From: Methylobacter sp.
GTDB taxonomy: Bacteria; Pseudomonadota; Gammaproteobacteria; Methylococcales; Methylomonadaceae
Assembly: GCA_003158415.1 (NCBI GenBank)
Contig: PMJA01000134.1
Location: forward strand, 1,082-9,576
Length of the DNA: 8,495 nt
Direction: 5' to 3'
A model generated the notes under the pieces. That model was given only the letters and a program-made list of their open reading frames with translations, ran no database searches and was not told where the DNA came from. Positions 1 through 6,006 of the stretch are shown here, in pieces (positions within the stretch are counted from its first letter, which is position 1; each line of letters begins with the position of its first letter). The position numbers and the translations under genes are program-made.

Positions 1-126
1 TTGAATCATCAGCACTTTGTCAAATTCAATGCTGTCGCCTGTGCCCAGCTCCAGTTTTTCTATTTTTAAGTAAGTACCTTCTTCAACACGGTACTGTTTA
101 CCACCTGTTTGAATTACCGCATACAT
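1..126 (-). CDS. rplU: 50S ribosomal protein L21, N-terminal part (runs off the left edge)
   Basis: Reading the minus strand from an ATG at 126 gives 42 uninterrupted codons beginning [17 protein letters not shown]. This is the highly conserved start of bacterial L21 (E. coli begins MYAVFQSGGKQHRV). L21 is a protein of the large ribosomal subunit that binds 23S rRNA. The remaining roughly 60 residues of the usual length of about 103 lie outside the window. A GGAG ribosome-binding site sits 9 bases before the start (136-139 on the plus strand reads ctcc). A strong promoter lies about 50 bases upstream. The gene is divergent from the polyprenyl diphosphate synthase gene, as rplU is from ispB in E. 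coli. There rplU is followed by rpmA, which would be expected beyond the left edge. Identification is secure despite truncation. Confidence 0.95.
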   Translation of the reverse strand, partial: MYAVIQTGGKQYRVEEGTYLKIEKLELGTGDSIEFDKVLMIQ

Positions 127-173
127 CGGCGCAAGCTCCATCAAGCATTAATCTGTTATAAAGTGAACAGAAG

Positions 174-202
174 ATTATATTTTTAAAACGAAGCCGAGTC
201 AA
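174..202 (-). promoter_or_regulatory. Sigma70 promoter of rplU
   Basis: On the minus strand a -35 box TTGACT (197-202) is followed after exactly 17 bases by a perfect -10 box TATAAT (174-179). Transcription should start near 167, giving a leader of about 40 bases that contains the GGAG ribosome-binding site. A 5-bp inverted repeat (153-157 with 166-170) falls at the predicted 5' end of the transcript. The match and the position are what is expected for a strongly expressed ribosomal protein gene. The start site itself is inferred. Confidence 0.8.
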
Positions 203-264
203 CAACAAATTTATTCAGACCCGGAATCGCCATAAGCGAAAGTAACATAAGAATGCTCCGACAG

Positions 265-291
265 GCCTATGCTTTATTCAATAGCATGGGC
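265..291. repeat. Inverted repeat in the rplU-ispB intergenic region
   Basis: The arms gcctatgct (265-273) and agcatgggc (283-291) pair over 9 positions with one G-T wobble, around a 9-base loop. No T-run follows on either strand, so it does not look like an intrinsic terminator. It lies 97 bases or more from either start codon. It could be a structured element or an operator, and its function is unknown. Confidence 0.45.
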
Positions 292-316
292 AGTTAGCTT
301 TCTATTGGGTTATAAT
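287..316 (+). promoter_or_regulatory. Possible ispB promoter with its -10 box inside a palindrome
   Basis: A perfect TATAAT (311-316) is preceded, after 18 bases, by TGGGCA (287-292), a 4-of-6 match to the -35 consensus. The predicted start near 323 would give a leader of about 65 bases. The -10 box lies in the centre of the 304-324 palindrome, and the -35 box overlaps the right arm of the 265-291 inverted repeat. The -35 match is weak, so this is a candidate only. Confidence 0.4.
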
Positions 317-324
317 AACCCAAT
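304..324. repeat. Perfect 10-bp palindrome (operator-like)
   Basis: The arms attgggttat (304-313) and ataacccaat (315-324) are exact reverse complements separated by one base. A one-base spacer is too tight for a stable RNA hairpin with full-length arms, but it fits a binding site for a dimeric DNA-binding protein. It lies between divergent rplU and ispB and covers the best -10 candidate for ispB. The symmetry is read directly, and the operator role is inference. Confidence 0.55.
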
Positions 325-349
325 TAACTTATGTTTTATAGTTATCACT

Positions 350-385
350 ATGAAAAATAACCAATACTTACCTATTTTGCACTAA
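350..385 (+). other. Possible 11-codon leader ORF just before ispB
   Basis: An ATG at 350 opens a short frame (MKNNQYLPILH) that stops at 383-385, four bases before the ispB start codon. Neither it nor ispB has a clear Shine-Dalgarno sequence. Translation of the short frame could couple to ispB, but ORFs this short arise easily by chance. It is recorded only because its stop is so close to the start of ispB. Confidence 0.15.
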
Positions 386-389
386 ATCA

Positions 390-1400
390 ATGGTATCGCA
401 CTCACAATCACCCTCGCACACACCGGCATCGATTGATTTTGATTCGATCAAGAATTTAACCGCAGCCGAAGCTAAAGCAGTCGATCAGCTTATCATTAAC
501 GAGTTAAGTTCCGATGTTATTCTCATCAACCAGATGGGGCGCTATATCGTCGGCAACGGCGGCAAACGCCTGCGGCCCATGTTGTTGTTGTTGGCCGCCA
601 AGGCGCTGGGTGGCGTCAACGACAGTCATCTGATACTTGCCGCTGTCATTGAATTCATTCATACGGCAACACTGCTACATGATGATGTGGTTGACGAATC
701 CGATCTCCGGCGCGGTAAAGAATCCGCCAATGCCGTTTGGGGTAATGCCGCCAGCGTATTAGTGGGCGATTACCTGTATTCCAGTGCTTTTGAAATGATG
801 GTGCGCACCGGTAATATGCGCGTGATGGAAATCCTGTCAAAAACCACCACCGCCATTGCCGAAGGCGAAGTTTTACAGTTGTTAAATTGCAATAATCCTG
901 AAACGACAGAAGCAAAATATCTCGAAGTTATTGCCAGAAAAACAGCCATTCTATTCAGCGCCGCGACCCGATTGAGCGCAGTTATAATCGGCGCATCCGC
1001 CGAAATAGAAGAAAATCTTGCGCAGTACGGACAACATTTAGGGGTTGCTTTTCAATTGATTGATGACGCGCTCGATTATAAAGCCAGCCAGGAAGACTTG
1101 GGCAAAAATCTCGGTGATGATCTTGCAGAAGGCAAACCGACTTTACCCTTGATTTACGCCATACAAAAAGGCAGCGAAAGTCAGGCAAAGATCATTATTG
1201 ACGCCATTAGAAACGGCAACCGTGACGCCTTCAGCGAGGTTTATGCGATCGTGCAAAGCACCCAAGCGATTCTCTATACGGAACAACGCGCAGACGAAGA
1301 GGCTGAAAAAGCCATCAAAGTACTCGGCGTATTGCCTGACTCAGAATATAAAACCGCATTGATTTTATTGGCAAAATTTTCAGTACAGCGGAATTATTGA
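390..1400 (+). CDS. ispB: Long-chain polyprenyl (probably octaprenyl) diphosphate synthase
   Basis: This 336-residue trans-prenyltransferase condenses isopentenyl diphosphate onto farnesyl diphosphate to make the ubiquinone side chain. The GGKRLRP segment (57-63) binds substrate. The two aspartate-rich motifs that hold Mg2+ and diphosphate are intact: DDVVD (98-102) and DDALD (225-229). Segments EFIHTATLLHDDVVDESD, GNAASVLVGD and IAEGEVLQL match E. coli IspB almost residue for residue. The side chain is probably C8 as in related bacteria, but chain length cannot be read from the sequence alone. The ATG at 390 is the first ATG after an in-frame stop at 351. It gives about 13 more N-terminal residues than E. 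coli IspB and has no clear Shine-Dalgarno sequence, so the true start is somewhat uncertain. The divergent rplU neighbour supports the assignment. Confidence 0.95.
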   Translation: MVSHSQSPSHTPASIDFDSIKNLTAAEAKAVDQLIINELSSDVILINQMGRYIVGNGGKRLRPMLLLLAAKALGGVNDSHLILAAVIEFIHTATLLHDDVVDESDLRRGKESANAVWGNAASVLVGDYLYSSAFEMMVRTGNMRVMEILSKTTTAIAEGEVLQLLNCNNPETTEAKYLEVIARKTAILFSAATRLSAVIIGASAEIEENLAQYGQHLGVAFQLIDDALDYKASQEDLGKNLGDDLAEGKPTLPLIYAIQKGSESQAKIIIDAIRNGNRDAFSEVYAIVQSTQAILYTEQRADEEAEKAIKVLGVLPDSEYKTALILLAKFSVQRNY

Positions 1401-1475
1401 GGCTGAGAGTCAGCTGGATCATCAACTACGCGCTACAAGTATCCGTTACTTTAATAACTGAAGTGGAAATGCAAG

Positions 1476-1946
1476 ATGATGAATTACCGTATAGTCTTAT
1501 TAAGTTTTTTAGCTGCTTTATGGGTTTTTCTAAGCGGCTTTAAGCTGCCGGTTAAAAACGACAGTTTGGCCATCGACAACCAGAAAACAACGGTTGAACT
1601 TAAATTAGCGGTAGCTGAAAACACAGACAGCCCGCCGGAAACAAAAAAAACCGTCAAAGTAAGTCCGCAAAAAACAAAACAAAAAAGCATCACAACAACA
1701 GTCGATGACCGTAACGAACTTGAAAGTCCGCTGGATCTTTCTGTGCCGTTTAAAGGCTTTGAAAACAACGATCTTGAGAAAAAATGGGCTGAGCCTATTG
1801 AAACAATTAGTATTTTTCCAACCGACTCCCAAAAAAATCCGAGACCGTTAGAATTGAATGGCGGACTATTGATGTCGCCGGAACCGCAAGCGGAAAAACG
1901 AAAAACGATAGATGGCGCGGGGATTGTTATCAACATTAAACCCTGA
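1476..1946 (+). CDS. Hypothetical protein with an N-terminal membrane anchor or signal segment
   Basis: I do not recognise this 156-residue protein. A hydrophobic stretch (about residues 4-22) after a short N-terminus containing one Arg indicates a signal anchor or uncleaved signal peptide, with the rest in the periplasm. There is no lipobox Cys. Residues 48-76 are rich in Lys, Thr, Ser and Pro and probably disordered. A patch LDLSVPF (86-92) and the C-terminal end (TIDGAGIVINIKP) look more ordered. There is no enzyme motif. Two adjacent ATGs (1476 and 1479) follow a weak GGA ribosome-binding site at 1465-1467. The gene starts 75 bases after ispB on the same strand with no terminator between, so co-transcription is possible. 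A 150-codon frame lies antisense, but the membrane anchor and the lysine-rich hydrophilic composition favour this strand. The function is unknown. Confidence 0.6.
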   Translation: MMNYRIVLLSFLAALWVFLSGFKLPVKNDSLAIDNQKTTVELKLAVAENTDSPPETKKTVKVSPQKTKQKSITTTVDDRNELESPLDLSVPFKGFENNDLEKKWAEPIETISIFPTDSQKNPRPLELNGGLLMSPEPQAEKRKTIDGAGIVINIKP

Positions 1947-1991
1947 TCATCGCCTCGTGCCCATACCCGGAAAAGCGTCGACTGGCGCGGA

Positions 1992-2420
1992 TCAAGCTAG
2001 CCATTCAATAATATGATCTTCGAGATTCACTGCCGCCGATTCTTTGATGGCGTAGCTACCGATTGAAGCGCCCGCTTTTTTAACACTCGCGGCGCGTCCC
2101 GAACGCAAGGGATGCCATACCGGCAGCTCTTTGCCCTCGTCCAACAAACGGTAAGCGCAGGTTACAGGCAGCCAGTGATATTGCGTAAAGTCGTATTGTT
2201 TTAAATTCAGACATTCAGGCACTAATTCGGTGCGTTCGGCATAACGAGTGCATCGACAGGTATGTAGATTAATAAGTTTACAAGCGACGTTGGTGTAGGC
2301 TATTTCCCCTGTATCTTCATCCTCTAACTTGTGCAGACAGCATTTGCCGCAGCCATCACACAATGACTCCCATTCTTCGCTAGTCATTTCAGCCAATTTT
2401 TTGGTTTTCCAAAAGCTCAT
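1992..2420 (-). CDS. YcgN-family cysteine-cluster protein (UPF0260)
   Basis: The 142-residue product resembles E. coli YcgN along its length: WESLCDGCGKCCLHKLEDED, FTNVACR-like YTNVACKLIN, LPVTCAYRLLDEGKELP.WHPL and AIKES near the end. The cluster C21-x2-C24-x2-C27-C28 is the CxxCxxCC signature proposed to bind zinc or iron, and five further Cys (47, 55, 57, 70, 88) may add ligands. The molecular role of the family is not established. The protein is probably cytoplasmic, with no signal peptide or membrane segment. The start ATG at 2420 aligns with the conserved FW.(T/S)K start of the family, although no good Shine-Dalgarno sequence precedes it. It converges on the hypothetical gene at 1476-1946 and is divergent from nadE. 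Length and cysteines are complete, so it appears intact. Confidence 0.9.
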   Translation of the reverse strand: MSFWKTKKLAEMTSEEWESLCDGCGKCCLHKLEDEDTGEIAYTNVACKLINLHTCRCTRYAERTELVPECLNLKQYDFTQYHWLPVTCAYRLLDEGKELPVWHPLRSGRAASVKKAGASIGSYAIKESAAVNLEDHIIEWLA

Positions 2421-2467
2421 AAGATATTTAACACGCTTATTTACAGCAAAGCCAAAAACCTCATGCT

Positions 2468-2495
2468 AACATAAAGCTTTACAAAGCATTGACAA
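2468..2495 (-). promoter_or_regulatory. Probable promoter of the ycgN-like gene
   Basis: On the minus strand a -35 box TTGTCA (2490-2495, 5 of 6) is followed after 16 bases by TATGTT (2468-2473, 4 of 6). Transcription would start near 2461, giving a leader of about 40 bases. The match is moderate, and the position in the divergent gap is suitable. Confidence 0.4.
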
Positions 2496-2559
2496 ATTGT
2501 GTAACTGATTGCGCCGTCGAGGGTATTACAGGCTTTCACCCATTTGGTTTTTAGGATGA

Positions 2560-2587
2560 TCAACACAGGCTTGCAAAGACGTATAAT
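2560..2587 (+). promoter_or_regulatory. Probable nadE promoter
   Basis: A perfect TATAAT (2582-2587) lies 16 bases after TCAACA (2560-2565, 4 of 6). The start would be near 2594 and the leader about 35 bases. It runs opposite to the promoter candidate for the ycgN-like gene, whose -35 box is 64 bases away. The two promoters therefore sit back to back without overlapping. Confidence 0.5.
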
Positions 2588-2628
2588 GACAAGCTACCCG
2601 CTATTTTTCGCCAGTACCCTGAGCCTTT

Positions 2629-4239
2629 ATGTCATTAAAAATCGCACTCGCACAAATCAATTTCCTGGTCGGCAATATCGCCGCCAATGTTAACAATATC
2701 ATCGACGCCGCTGTTTATGCGCGTGATCAATTAAATGCGGACATTATCGTCTTTCCTGAACTGGCCGTTACCGGCTATCCCGCCGAAGACCTACTGCTGC
2801 GCGCCGATTTTATTGCCGCCGCTAATAACGCCATTTATCAGCTTATCGATCGCGTTGTCGGCATTGCGCTGGTGCTGGGTTTTCCTGAACAGGACGGCGA
2901 TAAACTTTACAACAGCGCCGTGGTGCTGCACGACGGCGTCATACTGGCCTGTTACCGCAAACAGGCGCTCCCCAATTACGGCGTGTTTGATGAACAACGT
3001 TATTTTACGGCGGGCAGTCAGCCTTGTGTGTTTGAGTTTAACGGCACTTTCATCGGCCTGACGATATGCGAAGATGTCTGGAAAAGCGGCATTATCGCCG
3101 CCACCCAACAAGCGGGCGCCGAATTACTGCTGACGCTCAATGCTTCACCGTTTAATTCAGGAAAAATCCATCAACGCGAAGCTGTTATTTGCGAACAGGT
3201 TAAAGCCGCTCAGATCCCTTTGGTTTATGTCAATCAGGTGGGCGGTCAGGATGAGCTGATTTTTGACGGCGCATCGTTTGTCATCGATGCAACAGGCGAC
3301 ATCGTCTTCCGGGCGGAAGAATTCAAGGAACAAATCAGCGTTGTTGAGTTTAACGGCAACAAGCCCATAAAATTGGCCTGTGCGCCGCTATACAATGAAA
3401 TTTCCAGCGAATACCAGGCGCTGGTGCTGGGCATTAAAGATTATGTGCGTAAAAACGGTTTTAAAGGCGCCATTCTAGGCTTATCCGGCGGCATTGATTC
3501 CGCACTGGTATTGGCTTTGGCCGTTGATGCGTTGGGCGCTGACAAGGTTGAAGCGATACTGATGCCGTCCCGTTATACCCAAAACATGAGCAATGAAGAT
3601 GCCGTGCTGGAAGCAAAAATTCTGGGCGTGAAATACCATACCATTCCCATAGAGCCAGCTGTCAATGCCTTTACCGACATGTTAGCCGAGGTTTTTGCAG
3701 GCACCACTAAAGACGCCACCGAGGAAAATATCCAGGCCCGTTGCCGGGGCGTTATTTTAATGGCCCTCTCTAACAAACAAGGCAAGCTGTTGTTGACCAC
3801 CGGTAATAAAAGCGAAATGAGCGTGGGTTATGCCACGCTCTACGGCGATATGGCCGGCGGCTTTGCCCCCATCAAGGATGTGCCTAAGCTGCTGGTTTAC
3901 CAATTGGCTAACTATCGCAACACGCTATCCGATGTTATTCCTGTGCGCGTCATTACCCGCCCGCCCTCCGCCGAATTGGCGCCCGATCAAGTTGATGCCG
4001 ACTCGTTACCCCCTTACGAGGTTTTAGACCCGATACTGGAACGTTATGTCGAGCTGGATCAATCCGCCGAAACCATCATTGCCGCAGGCTTTAGGCACGA
4101 GGATGTAGCCAGGGCGATCAGCTTAGTCGACAGAAACGAATATAAACGCAGGCAGTCGCCGCCAGGCATCCGAATTACGGAAAAGGCTTTCGGTCGCGAC
4201 CGGCGCTATCCGATTACCTCGGGTTATAAAGGCATTTAA
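2629..4239 (+). CDS. nadE: Glutamine-dependent NAD+ synthetase
   Basis: The enzyme makes NAD+ from deamido-NAD+ using ATP, with ammonia released from glutamine by its own amidase domain. It is the last step of NAD+ synthesis and is cytoplasmic. The N-terminal part (about 1-250) is a nitrilase-type (carbon-nitrogen hydrolase) domain with the expected triad: E44 in VFPELAVTGY, K111 in CYRKQALPNYGVFDE and C147 in LTICEDVW. The C-terminal part (about 262-536) is the synthetase domain, with the ATP pyrophosphatase loop SGGIDS (286-291) and the TTGNKSE segment (390-396). At 536 residues both domains are complete, in contrast to the short ammonia-dependent NadE of E. coli. The ATG at 2629 starts directly at the conserved LKIALAQIN strand, 5 bases after a weak GAG. 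The stop lies one base from that of the convergent transporter gene. Confidence 0.96.
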   Translation: MSLKIALAQINFLVGNIAANVNNIIDAAVYARDQLNADIIVFPELAVTGYPAEDLLLRADFIAAANNAIYQLIDRVVGIALVLGFPEQDGDKLYNSAVVLHDGVILACYRKQALPNYGVFDEQRYFTAGSQPCVFEFNGTFIGLTICEDVWKSGIIAATQQAGAELLLTLNASPFNSGKIHQREAVICEQVKAAQIPLVYVNQVGGQDELIFDGASFVIDATGDIVFRAEEFKEQISVVEFNGNKPIKLACAPLYNEISSEYQALVLGIKDYVRKNGFKGAILGLSGGIDSALVLALAVDALGADKVEAILMPSRYTQNMSNEDAVLEAKILGVKYHTIPIEPAVNAFTDMLAEVFAGTTKDATEENIQARCRGVILMALSNKQGKLLLTTGNKSEMSVGYATLYGDMAGGFAPIKDVPKLLVYQLANYRNTLSDVIPVRVITRPPSAELAPDQVDADSLPPYEVLDPILERYVELDQSAETIIAAGFRHEDVARAISLVDRNEYKRRQSPPGIRITEKAFGRDRRYPITSGYKGI

Positions 4240-4240
4240 G

Positions 4241-5689
4241 TTAAAAATACCGGGCATTGATCCAGAAATGCACGGCTATGCTGGCGAAATAACCCAGCAA
4301 AATAACCGGCATCCAGCGCATGTGGAAGGTAAAAGTATAGCCTTCCTTGATCTGGCCCAGCAATGCAACGCCGGGCGCTGAACCGATTGCCAGCAAACTG
4401 CCGCCTACGCCAAGAGTCAAAGTCAACAGCAGCCATTGGCCAGTCGGAAGGTCGGGATGCATGCTCAATACTGCAAACATCAAGGTGCCGTTATCAACAA
4501 ACGCCGATGACAAGCCGATACTGATATTGGCGACCGTGGGGCTGATCTGCCCAAATAGAAAATGAGCGATAGTATCTAGATAGCCGATAAAGCTCAACGC
4601 ACCTATCATCATCATTGCCCCGTAAAAAAACAGCAGCGTATCCCAATCCACGTTGCCGATATTCTTGAATACGTCAAAATCCTGTTTTTTATTATCTTTA
4701 GGCGCTTCTACCTGGAACAGCTGGTAGACATGAGCGAATTCGCTTTTGACTTCCTGTGCCGTCTTGGTCAGATAAAAACTGAAAAATTGCAATAACCCCA
4801 AACCCGCCATCATGCCCGCAGCAGGCGGCAGTTCCAATACAATATTAGACCAGACTGTAATTGCCAGTGTTACTACGAAAAGAAAGATAACCCGTTTACT
4901 GCCGCGACGCAGCCAAATGGTGCTGGAGGAGGCGGCCGGCGTTTCTTTGGGTACGAAAAAATGCATAATCGCGGCCGGTAAAAGGAAATTGACCAGACAG
5001 GGAACCGCCAGAGTAAAGAATTCATAAAAAGGCAAAATTTTATGCTGCCAAACGAACAGTGTCGAAATGCCGCCCAGAGGACTTAACGAGCCGCCGGCAT
5101 TGCTCGCCACGACGATATTGACGCAAGCCAGAGCGACGAATTCTTTCTTTTTTTTACCCACCGCAGCCGCCACAGCGCCCAATAACAGGGCTACCGCCAT
5201 ACCGTTGATAATGGTAGAAAGCAAAAAAGCCAGCATTCCGGTAATCCAAAACAGCTGCCGGTAACTGTATTGCCGATTTAGCAGCCAAATCCTAAGCCCG
5301 TCGAAAACGCCGCGCTCCTCCATGGCATTCAGGTAAGTCATCGACACCAGGATAAACAAAAATAATTCGATGTAAGCCAGCAGGTTGCTTTCAAAGGCGG
5401 CTGCCGCAACTTTGGCTTCGCCGTGTAGGGCATAGTAAATACAGATCGCAAACCATACGATCGCCGACCCCAAGACCATAGGCTTGGATTTGCGCAGTGC
5501 AATCACCTCTTCCGACATGGCGGCGATATATGCCAGTACGGTAACGGCTATCGCAAGATATCCGACGATATGACTGGTTATATTTAATGGCGTGGGCGAG
5601 CTTAAAATTTCCGAAATTTCGGCAGCAAAAGCTGTAGTGGGTAAAAGCAATGATACGAGGGTTAAAAACTTTAATAAATTGCTTTTCAT
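4241..5689 (-). CDS. NhaD-family transporter with altered ion-site residues
   Basis: This 482-residue inner-membrane protein has about twelve hydrophobic segments. It starts with a signal-like sequence ending at T19-A20-F21-A22, as is common in NhaD Na+/H+ antiporters. Family segments are visible: SNAGGSLSPLGG (196-207), SSAFVDN (394-400) and GVGGSLLAIGSAPGV (427-441). Residues I associate with cation transport in Vibrio cholerae NhaD differ. Its Asp154-Asn155 aligns with N162-G163, Asp199 with G207 and Ser431 with A434. Its Asn189 (N197), Thr202 (T210), Ser428 (S431) and Asn394 (N400) are kept, and Thr201 is the conservative S209. The frame is intact over the full family length, so this looks like a diverged subfamily rather than a decayed gene. 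Whether it exchanges Na+ for H+ is uncertain. A GGA (TGGAAAC) lies 7 bases before the ATG at 5689. Confidence 0.85.
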   Translation of the reverse strand: MKSNLLKFLTLVSLLLPTTAFAAEISEILSSPTPLNITSHIVGYLAIAVTVLAYIAAMSEEVIALRKSKPMVLGSAIVWFAICIYYALHGEAKVAAAAFESNLLAYIELFLFILVSMTYLNAMEERGVFDGLRIWLLNRQYSYRQLFWITGMLAFLLSTIINGMAVALLLGAVAAAVGKKKKEFVALACVNIVVASNAGGSLSPLGGISTLFVWQHKILPFYEFFTLAVPCLVNFLLPAAIMHFFVPKETPAASSSTIWLRRGSKRVIFLFVVTLAITVWSNIVLELPPAAGMMAGLGLLQFFSFYLTKTAQEVKSEFAHVYQLFQVEAPKDNKKQDFDVFKNIGNVDWDTLLFFYGAMMMIGALSFIGYLDTIAHFLFGQISPTVANISIGLSSAFVDNGTLMFAVLSMHPDLPTGQWLLLTLTLGVGGSLLAIGSAPGVALLGQIKEGYTFTFHMRWMPVILLGYFASIAVHFWINARYF

Positions 5690-6006
5690 TTGTTTCCAGA
5701 ATAATTTATTTTATTGAAATTGGGGTTCTTCCCAATTTCGCAGGGTAATTATTGTATTTTTGTTTCCCCGCATCATAATTGACATGGGGAATGTTTTTTA
5801 CTAATTGAGGGTCGATTGTATATCGAAAAAACAATCATCACAATTCCACCTATGCAAGACAGAAGCAGAGACCGTCCAGAGCATCGCGTAGAGAGCGGCT
5901 GGAACTGCCGCATCTAAGCAGGCGTCCATAAATTTTCTAACATTAAAACTTGCTGCCGTTTATAAAATAAACAAGATAAGGAATGTCCATTGATACAATC
6001 CTTTAT
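5690..6006. other. 317-bp gap between the TPR gene and the transporter gene
   Basis: No convincing gene is seen. The 70 bases nearest the transporter gene are AT-rich and hold its ribosome-binding site and an inverted repeat at 5716-5739. A poor promoter candidate for it is TACAAT at 5751-5756 with TTATGA at 5773-5778, spacer 16, minus strand. A GC-richer block (about 5850-5927) contains a small inverted repeat, gcggc at 5895-5899 with gccgc at 5907-5911. A 42-codon frame on the minus strand (ATG at 5929, stop at 5801-5803) has no Shine-Dalgarno sequence and no recognised similarity. An AT-only hairpin (gtttat at 5958-5963 with ataaac at 5967-5972) lies just after the TPR gene and is too weak to call a terminator. 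Confidence 0.5.
5716..5739. repeat. Inverted repeat in the leader of the NhaD-family gene
   Basis: The arms gaaattggg (5716-5724) and cccaatttc (5731-5739) are exact 9-bp reverse complements around a 6-base loop. In the minus-strand transcript this would be a stable hairpin ending about 27 bases before the start codon, outside the ribosome-binding site. No U-run follows it, so it is probably not a terminator. It may be an operator or a leader structure. The symmetry is certain and the role is inferred. Confidence 0.55.

Noticed and set aside
1402..1414. Small hairpin (gctga, gag, tcagc) just after ispB as a terminator
   Set aside because: The stem is only 5 bp and no T-run follows it.
1484..1936. 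150-codon open frame antisense to the hypothetical gene at 1476-1946
   Set aside because: Its composition (Ser and Phe rich, no ordered domain) is what the reverse of a Lys/Glu/Thr-rich gene gives. The plus-strand frame has a sensible signal anchor and a weak ribosome-binding site.
5779..5784. Plus-strand TTGACA as a promoter -35 box
   Set aside because: No acceptable -10 box lies 16-18 bases downstream, and no plus-strand gene follows.
5690..5830. Sodium-responsive riboswitch in the leader of the NhaD-family gene
   Set aside because: Only a simple hairpin is visible, and I cannot match the conserved bases of any known riboswitch class by eye.
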